From WLXB01 sp040221475 (GTDB lineage: Bacteria; Pseudomonadota; Alphaproteobacteria; Rhodospirillales; Rhodospirillaceae), in NCBI GenBank assembly GCA_040221475.1, contig JAVKEJ010000053.1, positions 434,001 to 498,000 on the forward strand: a stretch of DNA of 64,000 bases, given 5' to 3'. Below are positions 17,710 to 26,376 of the stretch, one piece after another. The notes below the pieces were generated by a model. It had not been told where the DNA came from. It searched no databases and was given only the letters and a program-made list of their open reading frames with translations. The first letter of the stretch is position 1; every line of letters begins with the position of its first letter. The position numbers were made by a program, and so were the translations under genes.

Positions 17710-19119
17710 ATGAAGCGTTTGAAATGGTTATTGGCGACAACCGCTGTCGTTGGCCTCTTATCAACCACGCAAGCTGTTCAGGCGGACACTCTTAAAGAGG
17801 CGCTGGCCCTGGCCTATGCCAACAATCCTGGGCTTCTTGCCGCGCGTGCTCAACTCCGGGCGACAGACGAGACCGTTCCCATCGCCCTTTCCGGATGGCG
17901 TCCAAGTGTCACGGTCAATGGCAACGTTACCCGTGCGCGTAACGAAAGTGTGATTGAAAGTCCGATTACCGGTGGCGCTCAGTTTACAGGCGGCACGACG
18001 CTTAGAACCTCTCAATCAGCGTCTATTGGTATTTCCCAGCCTCTGTTCAGGGGCTTTAGCACGATGGCTGATACGGCTTCAGCAAAAGCCAGTGTCAAAG
18101 CGCAACGGGCACGCCTGAAATCATCTGAACAGCAGGTCCTTTTGGCGGCTGCAACCGCCTACTTTGATGTCTTGCGCGATATTGCGGTGGTGGAACTCAG
18201 AACCAATAACGTTCAAGTATTATCGCGTCAGCTTGAAGCAACGCAGGATCGTTTTCGTGTCGGCGAAATCACCCGTACCGACGTTGCCCAAGCCGAAGCG
18301 CGTCGCTCGGCAGCTATATCAGCTCGTATTTTGGCCGAAGGCAATCTGCAACAATCTCGTGCGGCGTATGTCAGCGTGATTGGCAAAGAACCCGAAAATC
18401 TCGTGACTCCAGAGCCACTCGGCAGTTTGCCCGCAACGCGCGATGAGGCTTTGGCCGCGGCTGCTGAGGCGAACCCAACATTGGTGGCCGCGCTCTTTAC
18501 CGCCGAAGCGGCGCTTGAAAACATCAAGTCGACCCGCGGTGATCTCTTACCAACTGTGAGCCTTGAGGGGCAGCTTTCTAAGGGCTGGGACACAATTGCC
18601 GATCAATCAACATCTGAGCAGGCGTCTGCGCGGGCGGTTCTCACCGTACCGCTATATCAGGGTGGTGTGGTCTATGCGCGTCTGCGTCAAGCCAAGCACA
18701 CGGCCGGGCAGCGCCGTCTGGAAGCAGATCAAGCCCTGCTTGATGCCAAAGAAGCTGCAACATCCACATGGGAGATTTATCAGTCAGCAAAGGCCAGCAT
18801 TGCCTCTATTGAGACCCAAATTGTGGCTTCAGAAATCGCCCTTGAAGGGGTTCAGCGTGAGGCAGAGGTCGGTGCGCGGACTGTTCTTGACGTGTTGGAC
18901 GCCGAGCAGGAGCTCCTGGATGCCCGGGTGAGTTTGGTCACCGCGCAACGGGATCAACTGGTTGCGACCTTGCAGGTTCTGTCTTCCATCGGTCGCTTAA
19001 CCGCTGAAAACATAGACCTAGACGTCAATGTTTACGACGCGGAAGGGCACTATGATGATGTTAAGGGCAAGTTTTTTGGCAGTTCTAAGTCTGCCAATGC
19101 CGACGCCTCTGGGCGTTAG
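17710..19119 (+). CDS. tolC: TolC family outer membrane protein
   Basis: Outer-membrane channel of 469 residues for efflux and type I export. The signal peptide ends near VQA (residue 25). The mature protein starts with the typical DTLKEALALAYANNPGLLAARAQL and has the paired OEP modules, including GEITRTDVAQAEARR and VGARTVLDVLDAEQELLDAR. The C-terminal 35 residues form a short charged tail. The ATG is preceded by TCGAGGA. Its place between the methyltransferase-like gene and popZ is the conserved location of alphaproteobacterial tolC. This is the second TolC homologue within 3.5 kb. Confidence 0.94.
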   Translation: MKRLKWLLATTAVVGLLSTTQAVQADTLKEALALAYANNPGLLAARAQLRATDETVPIALSGWRPSVTVNGNVTRARNESVIESPITGGAQFTGGTTLRTSQSASIGISQPLFRGFSTMADTASAKASVKAQRARLKSSEQQVLLAAATAYFDVLRDIAVVELRTNNVQVLSRQLEATQDRFRVGEITRTDVAQAEARRSAAISARILAEGNLQQSRAAYVSVIGKEPENLVTPEPLGSLPATRDEALAAAAEANPTLVAALFTAEAALENIKSTRGDLLPTVSLEGQLSKGWDTIADQSTSEQASARAVLTVPLYQGGVVYARLRQAKHTAGQRRLEADQALLDAKEAATSTWEIYQSAKASIASIETQIVASEIALEGVQREAEVGARTVLDVLDAEQELLDARVSLVTAQRDQLVATLQVLSSIGRLTAENIDLDVNVYDAEGHYDDVKGKFFGSSKSANADASGR

Positions 19120-19244
19120 AGCACTTTACACAGGGCTAAAAAATATCTCCTAACCCTCAGATTTTTATGATGTTATAGAATTCTTTAACCTTTTGGGGTA
19201 CGGTCTTCCTCAGTATCGTGGGGAATAAGAGCGGACCAATCGCT

Positions 19245-19937
19245 ATGAGTGAAGAAGGTCAACAAGAACCTTCGATGGAGGACATTCTAGCCTCCATTCG
19301 AAAGATTCTATCGGAAGACGAAGAAGAAGGCGGCGACGCAGCCGAAACAGCTGCGGACGATGCCCCTGAACCCGTTTCCGATCCTGAGCCAGAACCGGCA
19401 CCCGAGCCTGAACCTGAAGAGGATGACGGTCCGGATCTCGCTGCGCTCCTGGCAGAAAGTGATGAAGAAGACGAGGTGGCCTTTGAAGAGCCCGAGCCCG
19501 TTAACGCCGCTTTAGAATTGACGGACGAAATGCTTGTCGAGGGGGAGGACGAAGAGCCAGAACCTGCGCCCGAACCAGATCCTCAGATTGCTGCCGCAGC
19601 GGCTGCCGCTGCAGCAGCCTCCACCATGGCCGCACAGCCAGCTCGGTCCCAGCAACAGGCTCCCGAAGAACAGAAGTACCAGCCCTATGGCCAAGAAGGT
19701 CTTGTTGCGGATCAAGTAGAACAAGTCGCGGGTGTTCACATTTCTCAGTTGGCACAGGCCGTCGCCCAAGAGCGTGCGCTGACCATGGGCAATCAGGGTA
19801 TTACAATTGAGCAGTTGGTTCGAGAAATCTGCACACCGATTTTGAAGCACTGGCTGGATCACAACCTGCCGTACATGGTGGAACGCATTGTCAGACAAGA
19901 AATCGAACGGATTGTGAGCCGGTCTGAGAAGATGTAA
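19245..19937 (+). CDS. popZ: polar organizing protein PopZ (DUF2497)
   Basis: Pole-organising scaffold that self-assembles and anchors the chromosome centromere and cell-cycle kinases. From ATG 19245 it is 230 residues; the frame is open nine codons further up. The N-terminal client-binding helix is EPSMEDILASIRKILSEDE. A disordered linker of about 110 residues rich in Pro, Glu and Asp follows, with PEPEPAPEPEPE-type repeats, then an Ala run. The C-terminal oligomerisation helices contain ITIEQLVREICTPILKHWLD and end with RQEIERIVSR. In related genomes popZ is commonly followed by valS; here about 9.2 kb of other genes intervenes. Confidence 0.95.
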   Translation: MSEEGQQEPSMEDILASIRKILSEDEEEGGDAAETAADDAPEPVSDPEPEPAPEPEPEEDDGPDLAALLAESDEEDEVAFEEPEPVNAALELTDEMLVEGEDEEPEPAPEPDPQIAAAAAAAAAASTMAAQPARSQQQAPEEQKYQPYGQEGLVADQVEQVAGVHISQLAQAVAQERALTMGNQGITIEQLVREICTPILKHWLDHNLPYMVERIVRQEIERIVSRSEKM

Positions 19938-19978
19938 AGTCTTAGAATATATCTATAAGTAACTGATTTTATTATTTT

Positions 19979-20740
19979 TTATGAAAAAGCGCCGCTGATT
20001 TCAGCGGCGCTTTGCATGACGGGGTCAGCAAACTTTGCAACCGCATCTTTGAGGCTCAAGGCGCGTGACGGAAAGCGTATATCCAACACGCCGCGCAGGC
20101 CGTTTTGGTCGAACACCGGAGCGGCCAGACTGCCATGACCTTTATGGGGCATGCTGTCACAATAAAACCCTTGTGCTTTAATAGCCTGCAATTGTTTCTC
20201 AAGCATGTCCTGGCTGAGATCAATATCATTCAGGGCTTCGGGTCTTTCCGCAAGAAGCGCCTGGAGCAGTGTCTCACGCTGTTCTGTATCGCAAAAGGCG
20301 AGAAACACTCTGCCGTCTATTGAGGTCACCAACGGGAAGCGCAGGCCAACAGGGGCAGGGTGCATGACAAGGGGGCTTATGGCATCCGTTTCCCATAGAA
20401 TCTCCATCTCTAAACGACGTGGCTGCGTAATGGAGACTGGCCAGAGAACATGTCGGCAGAGTTTTTCCATAATGGGAACGACTGTCCCACGCAGCCAACT
20501 CGCCTGATGGAGGCTGTCTGTCAGGTGCAAAGCGGTTTCAGCCACCTCAAACCGTTTATCCGAATCCCGGCGGCTTGTGTACCCAAGCTCTGTGAGGAAA
20601 AACAATATCCTAGAGACGGTCTGACGCGGCAGTTGCGTATGTTGGGCGGCTTCCGAAATGGTTAACGGACCCAGTCGACTGAGAGTCCGCAGGGTCGTCA
20701 AGCCGCGCTCTAAAGACCGTATGGAGTTGCCGGATTGCAT
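19979..20740 (-). CDS. IclR family transcriptional regulator
   Basis: DNA-binding regulator of 253 residues. A winged helix-turn-helix occupies residues 5-65 (ISEAAQHTQLPRQTVSRILFF) and an IclR effector domain about 75-250 (DGRVFLAF, GSLAAPVFDQNGL). Family members usually control catabolic or uptake genes in response to small organic acids or aromatics. It is divergent from a TonB-dependent receptor gene across 326 bp that holds a perfect palindrome, so control of that gene and of itself is likely. The last codons lie inside a strong hairpin. Confidence 0.92.
   Translation of the reverse strand: MQSGNSIRSLERGLTTLRTLSRLGPLTISEAAQHTQLPRQTVSRILFFLTELGYTSRRDSDKRFEVAETALHLTDSLHQASWLRGTVVPIMEKLCRHVLWPVSITQPRRLEMEILWETDAISPLVMHPAPVGLRFPLVTSIDGRVFLAFCDTEQRETLLQALLAERPEALNDIDLSQDMLEKQLQAIKAQGFYCDSMPHKGHGSLAAPVFDQNGLRGVLDIRFPSRALSLKDAVAKFADPVMQSAAEISGAFS
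19986..20013 (-). terminator. intrinsic terminator hairpin inside the 3' end of the IclR gene
   Basis: A near-perfect inverted repeat (AAAGCGCCGCTGA / TCAGCGGCGCTTT, 13-bp arms sharing a tiny loop) covers the last codons of the IclR gene. On the minus strand it is followed by TTTTTCAT, with the stop codon right after. It may also act for popZ on the other strand, where the T-run is only three bases. Confidence 0.7.
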
Positions 20741-20872
20741 AATGTTTCGATTGTGTTCACTTTGTTTTTAATGGCTAGAGCGTTAATCACATAAGTATAC
20801 CCTTCCGTAGCCCCAGAACGCGCGGGGGCCGCACACCTTGCCCATAGAGTGAGCGCCCAACATCTTAAATGA

Positions 20873-20884
20873 TGCAAATTTGCA
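20873..20884. promoter_or_regulatory. palindromic operator candidate
   Basis: TGCAAATTTGCA is a perfect 12-bp palindrome in the IclR/TonB-receptor intergenic region, 133 bp from the IclR start and 183 bp from the receptor start. A one-base-shorter relative (GGCAATTTGCA) lies at 20947-20957. IclR proteins bind inverted repeats, so these are candidate sites; binding is inferred. Confidence 0.5.
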
Positions 20885-20963
20885 CCGCATGTCCATAAAC
20901 CATCACAGAAGAGTCTCTTAATCGTTGTAAATCAAAGGATTCAGAGGCAATTTGCATAATAAG

Positions 20964-20995
20964 TGCTGCCTAAAGGGGTTTAAGCAGCATTTTTT
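20964..20995 (+). terminator. terminator-like hairpin in the leader of the TonB receptor gene
   Basis: TGCTGCCTAAA / TTTAAGCAGCA form an 11-bp stem with one mismatch and a GGGG loop, followed by six T. It points the same way as the receptor gene and lies 71 bp before its ATG. The only gene upstream is divergent (IclR), so this is not the end of another transcript and may be an attenuator. The rest of the 20741-21066 region shows no known riboswitch consensus that I recognise. Confidence 0.6.
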
Positions 20996-21066
20996 GGAAC
21001 TTTTTTTCGCCCAACCTGGAGCCGCTCAGTGGTTCTTGGTTTAATTTGCTCTAGGGGAGTAACTAA

Positions 21067-23496
21067 ATGAAAACCCGTAATATCATGCTGGCGTCGCTTA
21101 TGGCGTCAGTGGCCCTACCAGTGGCTGCACCACAGTATCATGCCGCCTTTGCGCAAAGCCTTGCGCTTGAAGAAATCGTCGTCACCGCGCGTAAGCGCGA
21201 CGAAAGCATTTTTGAAATTCCAGTATCGGTGTCTTCCGTTTCGCAAACCACACTGGACCGTGCCGGCATCGATAATGCCGAAGAACTGTCTGATCTTGTT
21301 GCGGGTCTTGATTTCCAGGGCTCCACCTCAACTGGTGGCCGTGAAAACCCAACCATCCGTTTCCGTGGGATTAACCAGCAGATCATTACACCAGCCACGC
21401 AGGTTGGCGCTATTTTCTGGGACGGTTCCTATATCGGTTCCGGCTCCGGCTTCTTACCGCTCGGCGATGTTGAGCGTGTCGAAGTTATCAAAGGCCCACA
21501 GACGGCTTACTTCGGTCGCAACACCTTCTCTGGCGCTGTGAATATTATTCCTAAGTTGCCTGGCGACGAGTGGGAAGGCGATGTCACACTTGATTACTCT
21601 CCTTCACAGAGCGACGAATACACCATCGAAGCTGGCGTTGGCGGTCCGATCAACGATAAAGTTGGCGTGCGTGTCTGGGCGTCCTATGAAAGAGACGGTG
21701 GCGACTACAACACCGTGCGTGAGCAAGACCCTTACGCTGTCACCAAAGACACCTCTGTTAGCGGCACGATGACCTTCCAACCCTCAGATGACCTGAGTCT
21801 GAAGGTCACTGGCTACTACACAAAAGCCGATGACAATGGTCTGTATGCTGGTATTGATGCCAACGTTTTTGGTGTCCCGGCGGGTCAATGTAACCTCGTC
21901 TATGAGGGCCTGTATTACAACAACGCCACCATGGAAACGACACCGTTCACCAGAGACTTTAGCCAACTTGGCTTTGCGACCTGGTGTGGTGAGTTCCCTG
22001 ATGGTGAGAACATTCAAACGCCGTTCACCGTGCGCCCCGGCCCAGGTGACAATACCCAAGGCGATCAAGCGCTCGTCGCTCTTGAGAGTTTGAACCCTTT
22101 CATCGCCAAATATGGCTTTGTGCGTGACCCGGACGGCAAGTTGGGTTCGAATAACCAAACTGGCCGTATTCAATTTAGCGGCGATTATGACATTGGTGAT
22201 CACACCCTGTCGTTCCAGGCCTCTCGTGCCAAAACCGGCACCAACAACGTGCGGGACTTCTCCTATGGTCTGCCGCAAGGCCAAGTTGGTATCACCGGTA
22301 GCAGCACATACATGCGGGAAGCCTATTACGAAGCCCGCATCGCGTCGCCGCAAGATCAGCGCCTGCGTTACCTGATCGGTGTCAGCGATTACACCCAGCG
22401 TTATCGTCAGGCCAACTCACCGACATCGCCAGCTCAAGCCACTTTGGCAACGTCAACGGCGACTCTCGACTTCCAGGACAACACCACAACAGCCATCTTC
22501 GGGTCTATTGATTATGACATCACAGAAGAGCTGACCCTGTCTGTTGAAGGCCGGTACACGGATGAAACGTCAACACAGATTTTCCAGGGCAATCCAAGCC
22601 TCGGTTGCGGCGTTTTCACACCTGTGTGTAATCAAGAGAACTCCTACAACGACTTCATTCCCCGCGTGATCTTGAGCTACGATGTGTTTGAAGGCGCATC
22701 AACCTACGCCAGTTATTCGGAAAGCTCTTTGCTGGGTATTCCAACCCAGGCTGGCTTCGTGAACAGCGTTGCACCAGACGTGCTTCCTGCTTCGGCTTTG
22801 GCGGATATCGGGTTCTTCACCGGCATTCAAGAAAACACCCAGTACGAATGGGGCTGGAAACAGCAGGCTGACTGGTGGAACTTCACCTTGGCCGTGTTCT
22901 ACGCCGAGTGGATCAACCAACCCTTTGCCGCTGTGATCGTCTTGCCCGTGGGCACGACCTCACTCGCCAGCAACGGCAACTCCGACTACAAGGGTTTCGA
23001 TTTTGAATTCAATGCGGCCCCAACCGATTGGTTAAACCTGAACGGTACATTGGCCTACACCAAAGCAAAATCGATCCGTTATGCCTCACGTGGTTCTAAC
23101 GAATCCTTCCTGCTTGGCTCTGGTCCTTTGTCGGTTCTGAACGACGGCAATGACTCCAGAAACACACCGGAATGGACGGCCTCATTAAGCCCAACCATCA
23201 CGGGTGAGTTTGGTGACCGCGAGTGGTTCTTCCGCACGGACTTCATCTACACCGATGGCTTCTGGGCCGATTACTCCGAGTACAATCGGGCCGGCAGCGC
23301 CTTCAAAATCAATGCCCGTCTTGGTGTTGATGTGACGGAAACGGCGACCATCGAACTGTGGGCCAGGAACCTGACCAAAGACAAGACGCTGACCACCAAC
23401 GGTGGCACAACCTTCGGTCCGGCTCTTAGCCGTAAGGTCTTCACCGAAGTGCCGCAAAAGCGTGAAGTTGGTATCCGCTTGAACGCCAGCTTCTAA
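21067..23496 (+). CDS. TonB-dependent receptor (1)
   Basis: Outer-membrane beta-barrel of 809 residues that imports a scarce substrate using TonB/ExbBD energy. The signal peptide ends near AFA (about residue 28). The TonB box region (LEEIVVTARKRDE) follows, then the plug domain (about 45-165, with RVEVIKGPQTAYFGRNTFSGAVNI) and the barrel ending in an aromatic residue (GIRLNASF). No STN signalling domain is present. The family resemblance is to the iron-complex receptors that are abundant in Sphingomonadales-like bacteria, but the substrate (siderophore, oligosaccharide, aromatic) cannot be told. A good ribosome-binding site (GGGGAG) precedes ATG 21067. It is divergent from an IclR regulator and closed by a terminator. 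Confidence 0.94.
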   Translation: MKTRNIMLASLMASVALPVAAPQYHAAFAQSLALEEIVVTARKRDESIFEIPVSVSSVSQTTLDRAGIDNAEELSDLVAGLDFQGSTSTGGRENPTIRFRGINQQIITPATQVGAIFWDGSYIGSGSGFLPLGDVERVEVIKGPQTAYFGRNTFSGAVNIIPKLPGDEWEGDVTLDYSPSQSDEYTIEAGVGGPINDKVGVRVWASYERDGGDYNTVREQDPYAVTKDTSVSGTMTFQPSDDLSLKVTGYYTKADDNGLYAGIDANVFGVPAGQCNLVYEGLYYNNATMETTPFTRDFSQLGFATWCGEFPDGENIQTPFTVRPGPGDNTQGDQALVALESLNPFIAKYGFVRDPDGKLGSNNQTGRIQFSGDYDIGDHTLSFQASRAKTGTNNVRDFSYGLPQGQVGITGSSTYMREAYYEARIASPQDQRLRYLIGVSDYTQRYRQANSPTSPAQATLATSTATLDFQDNTTTAIFGSIDYDITEELTLSVEGRYTDETSTQIFQGNPSLGCGVFTPVCNQENSYNDFIPRVILSYDVFEGASTYASYSESSLLGIPTQAGFVNSVAPDVLPASALADIGFFTGIQENTQYEWGWKQQADWWNFTLAVFYAEWINQPFAAVIVLPVGTTSLASNGNSDYKGFDFEFNAAPTDWLNLNGTLAYTKAKSIRYASRGSNESFLLGSGPLSVLNDGNDSRNTPEWTASLSPTITGEFGDREWFFRTDFIYTDGFWADYSEYNRAGSAFKINARLGVDVTETATIELWARNLTKDKTLTTNGGTTFGPALSRKVFTEVPQKREVGIRLNASF

Positions 23497-23525
23497 GCCA
23501 CAGCGATCTAAAATCTAAGTCGGAG

Positions 23526-23560
23526 AGGCCGGTCCCTGAAAAGGGATCGGCCTTTTCTTT
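23526..23560 (+). terminator. rho-independent terminator after TonB receptor 1
   Basis: AGGCCGGTCCC / GGGATCGGCCT form an 11-bp stem (one G-U) with loop TGAAAA, followed by TTTCTTTT. It lies about 30 bp after the stop codon and separates the two receptor genes into different transcripts. Confidence 0.9.
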
Positions 23561-23720
23561 TGTGGACGCCCGTTTAAGCGGCTCACTGTTGCATTTTCCC
23601 CACAGCTCTTGCCGATAGCGATCCTTGATCTGAATCACGGCTTGCGTGTTTCAGATTGGTTATGATGATATGATGTTTAGGAGTTCAGGCATAAACGTTA
23701 ATGTATTTGGGGAGAGACCT

Positions 23721-26051
23721 ATGTCATTTCGGCGTTCACTTATGGCCTTTACGGCCCTAGCCAGCTTCACACTGGCAGAGGGTGCTTATGCGCAGCAGCT
23801 CGCCATTGAAGAAATTACGGTGACCTCCCGTAAGCGTGAGGAAAACCTGCAATCCATGCCACTCACCGTGACGGCGCTGACCAGCGACGACATTTATGAT
23901 CGTGGCGTTGATAACTTGAATGACCTGTCTGACTTTACACCAGGCTTTTATACGGAAACCGTTGCAGGGCGTTCTTCTAACCCATACTTCCGTGGCTTGG
24001 TTGTGAACACCGGGCAAGTTGACCGCCAGAACTCCTCTGTCTTCGTTGACGGACACTACGTGCTGGGGTCGGCCGCCACCTTTGGATTCAACAACATCGA
24101 ACGTGTTGAAGTCTTGAAAGGCCCGCAGTCTGCTCTGTTCGGCCGCGCGACCTTCGGCGGCGCGGTGAACTACATCACCAAGTCCCCCACAAATGAATTC
24201 CAGGCGGATGTGGATGTCGATATCTCAGAACATCAGCGCTATGACGCGGCGGTGACGGTGTCGGGTCCGCTGTTTGGCTCCGATAAAGTTAAAGGCTTGG
24301 TCAGCGCCCGCTATTACGAGTTTGGTGGAGAATGGACCAATACGGCGATCGGTGAAAACGGCGCAACCATTGGCCAGGAAGAAACCAAAGCCATTTCCGG
24401 TAAATTGGTTTGGGATCCAACCGAAAGCCTGTCGGTGAGCCTGTCTGCGTCTTATGCAGAAGACGACGATGGCGCACCGCCGACCACCAGCTTGCCGTCA
24501 GACCTGAACAACTGCCTGTTCTATAATTCTACAACGCCGCTCGGCTACACCTGTGGAAAGCTGCCGGAAGTAGACACAGTGCAGCAAAACAACCAACGAG
24601 TGGCTGAACGTTTTGGTATGGAGGTCGGTCAACTTCAGATCAGCGAGCGTTATACGGCTGACGTCAACTACACCACCAGCAATGACTGGGGCCTCGAACT
24701 CCGTGGCGGCATGAACAAGCAGTCAACAGACTCTATTGTCGATGCCAGCTATGGCGAGAGTATTGGTCTGTCGAACGGACTCGGTGGCACGGGGGGATTG
24801 GTCTTTGGCACAACCGGATTGGTTGAAGCCAACCGCTCAACCGATGAGTTCCAGGACAAGAGTGCGCAGTTTAAAATAACAACACCGGCGTCAGAGACCC
24901 TCAATGCGTTCGCTGGCGTGGCGTACTACGAGCACGATATTCTTGGCCGCAACCTGCGTGAAACCGCAGCGCGTCCTTTTGGGCAAGTGGGCTCGTCCCG
25001 CCACATTGATAACTACTCTGTCTTTGGCTCCATCACGTATAACTTAAATGAGCAGTTCGCCATCGGCTTTGATGCGCGCTATCAACAAGACAAAGTGCGG
25101 GAGTCGACGGCTGAGTTTGAACCCCAAACTTTGGCGGAAGTCCCCGAACTGGGCAGCAATGAGGACATCGCGGCCCTGGCTTTTGATACCGCCAGCTTTA
25201 AGCGTTTTCTGCCGCGTTTGATTTTGGATTACAAACCCAATGATGACATCACGCTCTATGGTGTTGTCTCTCGCGGCAACAAGCCGGGCTTCTTCAACAA
25301 TGCGGTGGTTTCCGCCAACCTCGGTGTGGCTCCGGAAGTCCTTGAAGAAACCGCGTGGAACTATGAGTTGGGAGCCAAGACCTTATGGCTGGATGGCCGT
25401 TTGCTGTTAAATGTCGCTGCTTATTATATCGATTGGACCAACCAGCAAATCCGTCAGACCTTCCTGGATGCCCAAGGTCAAGATTCAACCATCTCGACCA
25501 ACGCGGGTGCGACGGAAGTGTATGGGGTTGAGTTGGAAAGCACCTTTGTTGCAACCGAGAATCTGAGCTTTTCAGGCTCGGTGGCGTATGCTGATCCCGA
25601 ATTCAAAACATTCTTAGAGCCGACCTTTGCCCCTCAGTTGGGGGTTCCGTCTGATCTTGCAGGCAACGAGCCTTACCGTTACCCGGATTGGCAGATTCAA
25701 ATCGGGGCGGACTTCGTTCAGCCGGATGTCATGAATGACTGGGATTTCTTTGCCCGGGCCGACATGAACATGACCGGCAAACGGTGGTCGGAAATCTACA
25801 ACCTGTCGTATATTGGCTGGGAATATAAACTGAACCTGCGCACCGGCATTGAAGACGACAACTGGAAGCTCACAGCCTACGTCAACAACGTGCTTGATGA
25901 TCGGTCTTTAGCTGGGTCGTTCCGCTTCCGTGATCTGCGTCGCTTCACCCGCTTTGATCAAACCAACAACAGCTTTTCGTTCCCCTACGCTCAGCTTGCG
26001 AACCTCAACAGAGGCCGCAACTTCGGCGTGAACATCAGCTACAGCTACTAA
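23721..26051 (+). CDS. TonB-dependent receptor (2)
   Basis: Outer-membrane receptor. From ATG 23721 it is 776 residues; the frame is open 25 codons upstream, but the ATG follows GGGGAGAGA and starts a clear signal peptide ending at AYAQ. A TonB box (IEEITVTSRKREE), a plug with RVEVLKGPQSALFGRATFGGAVNY and a barrel ending FGVNISYSY follow. It is clearly homologous to receptor 1 but divergent through the barrel, so it is not a recent duplicate. It has its own 220-bp upstream region and its own terminator, with no dedicated periplasmic or ABC genes beside it. Confidence 0.94.
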   Translation: MSFRRSLMAFTALASFTLAEGAYAQQLAIEEITVTSRKREENLQSMPLTVTALTSDDIYDRGVDNLNDLSDFTPGFYTETVAGRSSNPYFRGLVVNTGQVDRQNSSVFVDGHYVLGSAATFGFNNIERVEVLKGPQSALFGRATFGGAVNYITKSPTNEFQADVDVDISEHQRYDAAVTVSGPLFGSDKVKGLVSARYYEFGGEWTNTAIGENGATIGQEETKAISGKLVWDPTESLSVSLSASYAEDDDGAPPTTSLPSDLNNCLFYNSTTPLGYTCGKLPEVDTVQQNNQRVAERFGMEVGQLQISERYTADVNYTTSNDWGLELRGGMNKQSTDSIVDASYGESIGLSNGLGGTGGLVFGTTGLVEANRSTDEFQDKSAQFKITTPASETLNAFAGVAYYEHDILGRNLRETAARPFGQVGSSRHIDNYSVFGSITYNLNEQFAIGFDARYQQDKVRESTAEFEPQTLAEVPELGSNEDIAALAFDTASFKRFLPRLILDYKPNDDITLYGVVSRGNKPGFFNNAVVSANLGVAPEVLEETAWNYELGAKTLWLDGRLLLNVAAYYIDWTNQQIRQTFLDAQGQDSTISTNAGATEVYGVELESTFVATENLSFSGSVAYADPEFKTFLEPTFAPQLGVPSDLAGNEPYRYPDWQIQIGADFVQPDVMNDWDFFARADMNMTGKRWSEIYNLSYIGWEYKLNLRTGIEDDNWKLTAYVNNVLDDRSLAGSFRFRDLRRFTRFDQTNNSFSFPYAQLANLNRGRNFGVNISYSY

Positions 26052-26072
26052 GCGTCACATCTCGCTCATTGG

Positions 26073-26103
26073 AAAACCCCAGACCTCGGTCTGGGGTTTT
26101 TTT
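26073..26103 (+). terminator. rho-independent terminator after TonB receptor 2
   Basis: AAAACCCCAGACC / GGTCTGGGGTTTT form a 13-bp perfect stem with a two-base loop (TC), followed by further T residues. It lies about 20 bp after the receptor stop. Confidence 0.95.
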
Positions 26104-26120
26104 GTTGTCGGAAGATCAAC

Positions 26121-26245
26121 TCATGCGCTTGTGTTTGCTGCAGACGAGAAACTCCACACCGCCGAAACCCCTGACGCAGCCCTGCCCCAACTCACGTCCA
26201 CCGCACTCACAATCAGCGGCCAGCCGCGCAAGGTGATGTTTTTGT
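26121..26245 (-). pseudogene. remnant of a DUF2177 gene (3' part only)
   Basis: About 86 bp (26155-26240) match the complete DUF2177 gene at 27807-27892 at roughly nine bases in ten, in the same orientation. The translated remnant reads ITLRGWPLIVSAVDVSWG and ASGVSAV, against ITLPDWPLIVIAVDVSWG and ASGVSAV in the full gene. The N-terminal two thirds are absent. The frame stays open into sequence antisense to the histidine kinase, but that part has no similarity. This is the last membrane helix of the protein alone, so it cannot be functional. The two copies bracket the histidine kinase gene. Confidence 0.8.
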
Positions 26246-26376
26246 TAGTCGAGCCCGGCCTCATGATGGACGAGGGGTGGGCTTGGGGGCATTCGTTAGC
26301 TGGTCGCTCACTATTAATAGTTGTGTTTATTATGTCTAATAATCGTAATAGAAAATAAGACCCATCTATCAGTTTT

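Noticed and set aside
20741..20963. Cobalamin or TPP riboswitch ahead of the TonB receptor
   Set aside because: No B12-box-like or thi-box-like consensus could be found by reading; only the hairpin and palindromes are supported.
21784..22353. 189-codon minus-strand frame over TonB receptor 1
   Set aside because: Antisense to the barrel region; no start signal or homology features.
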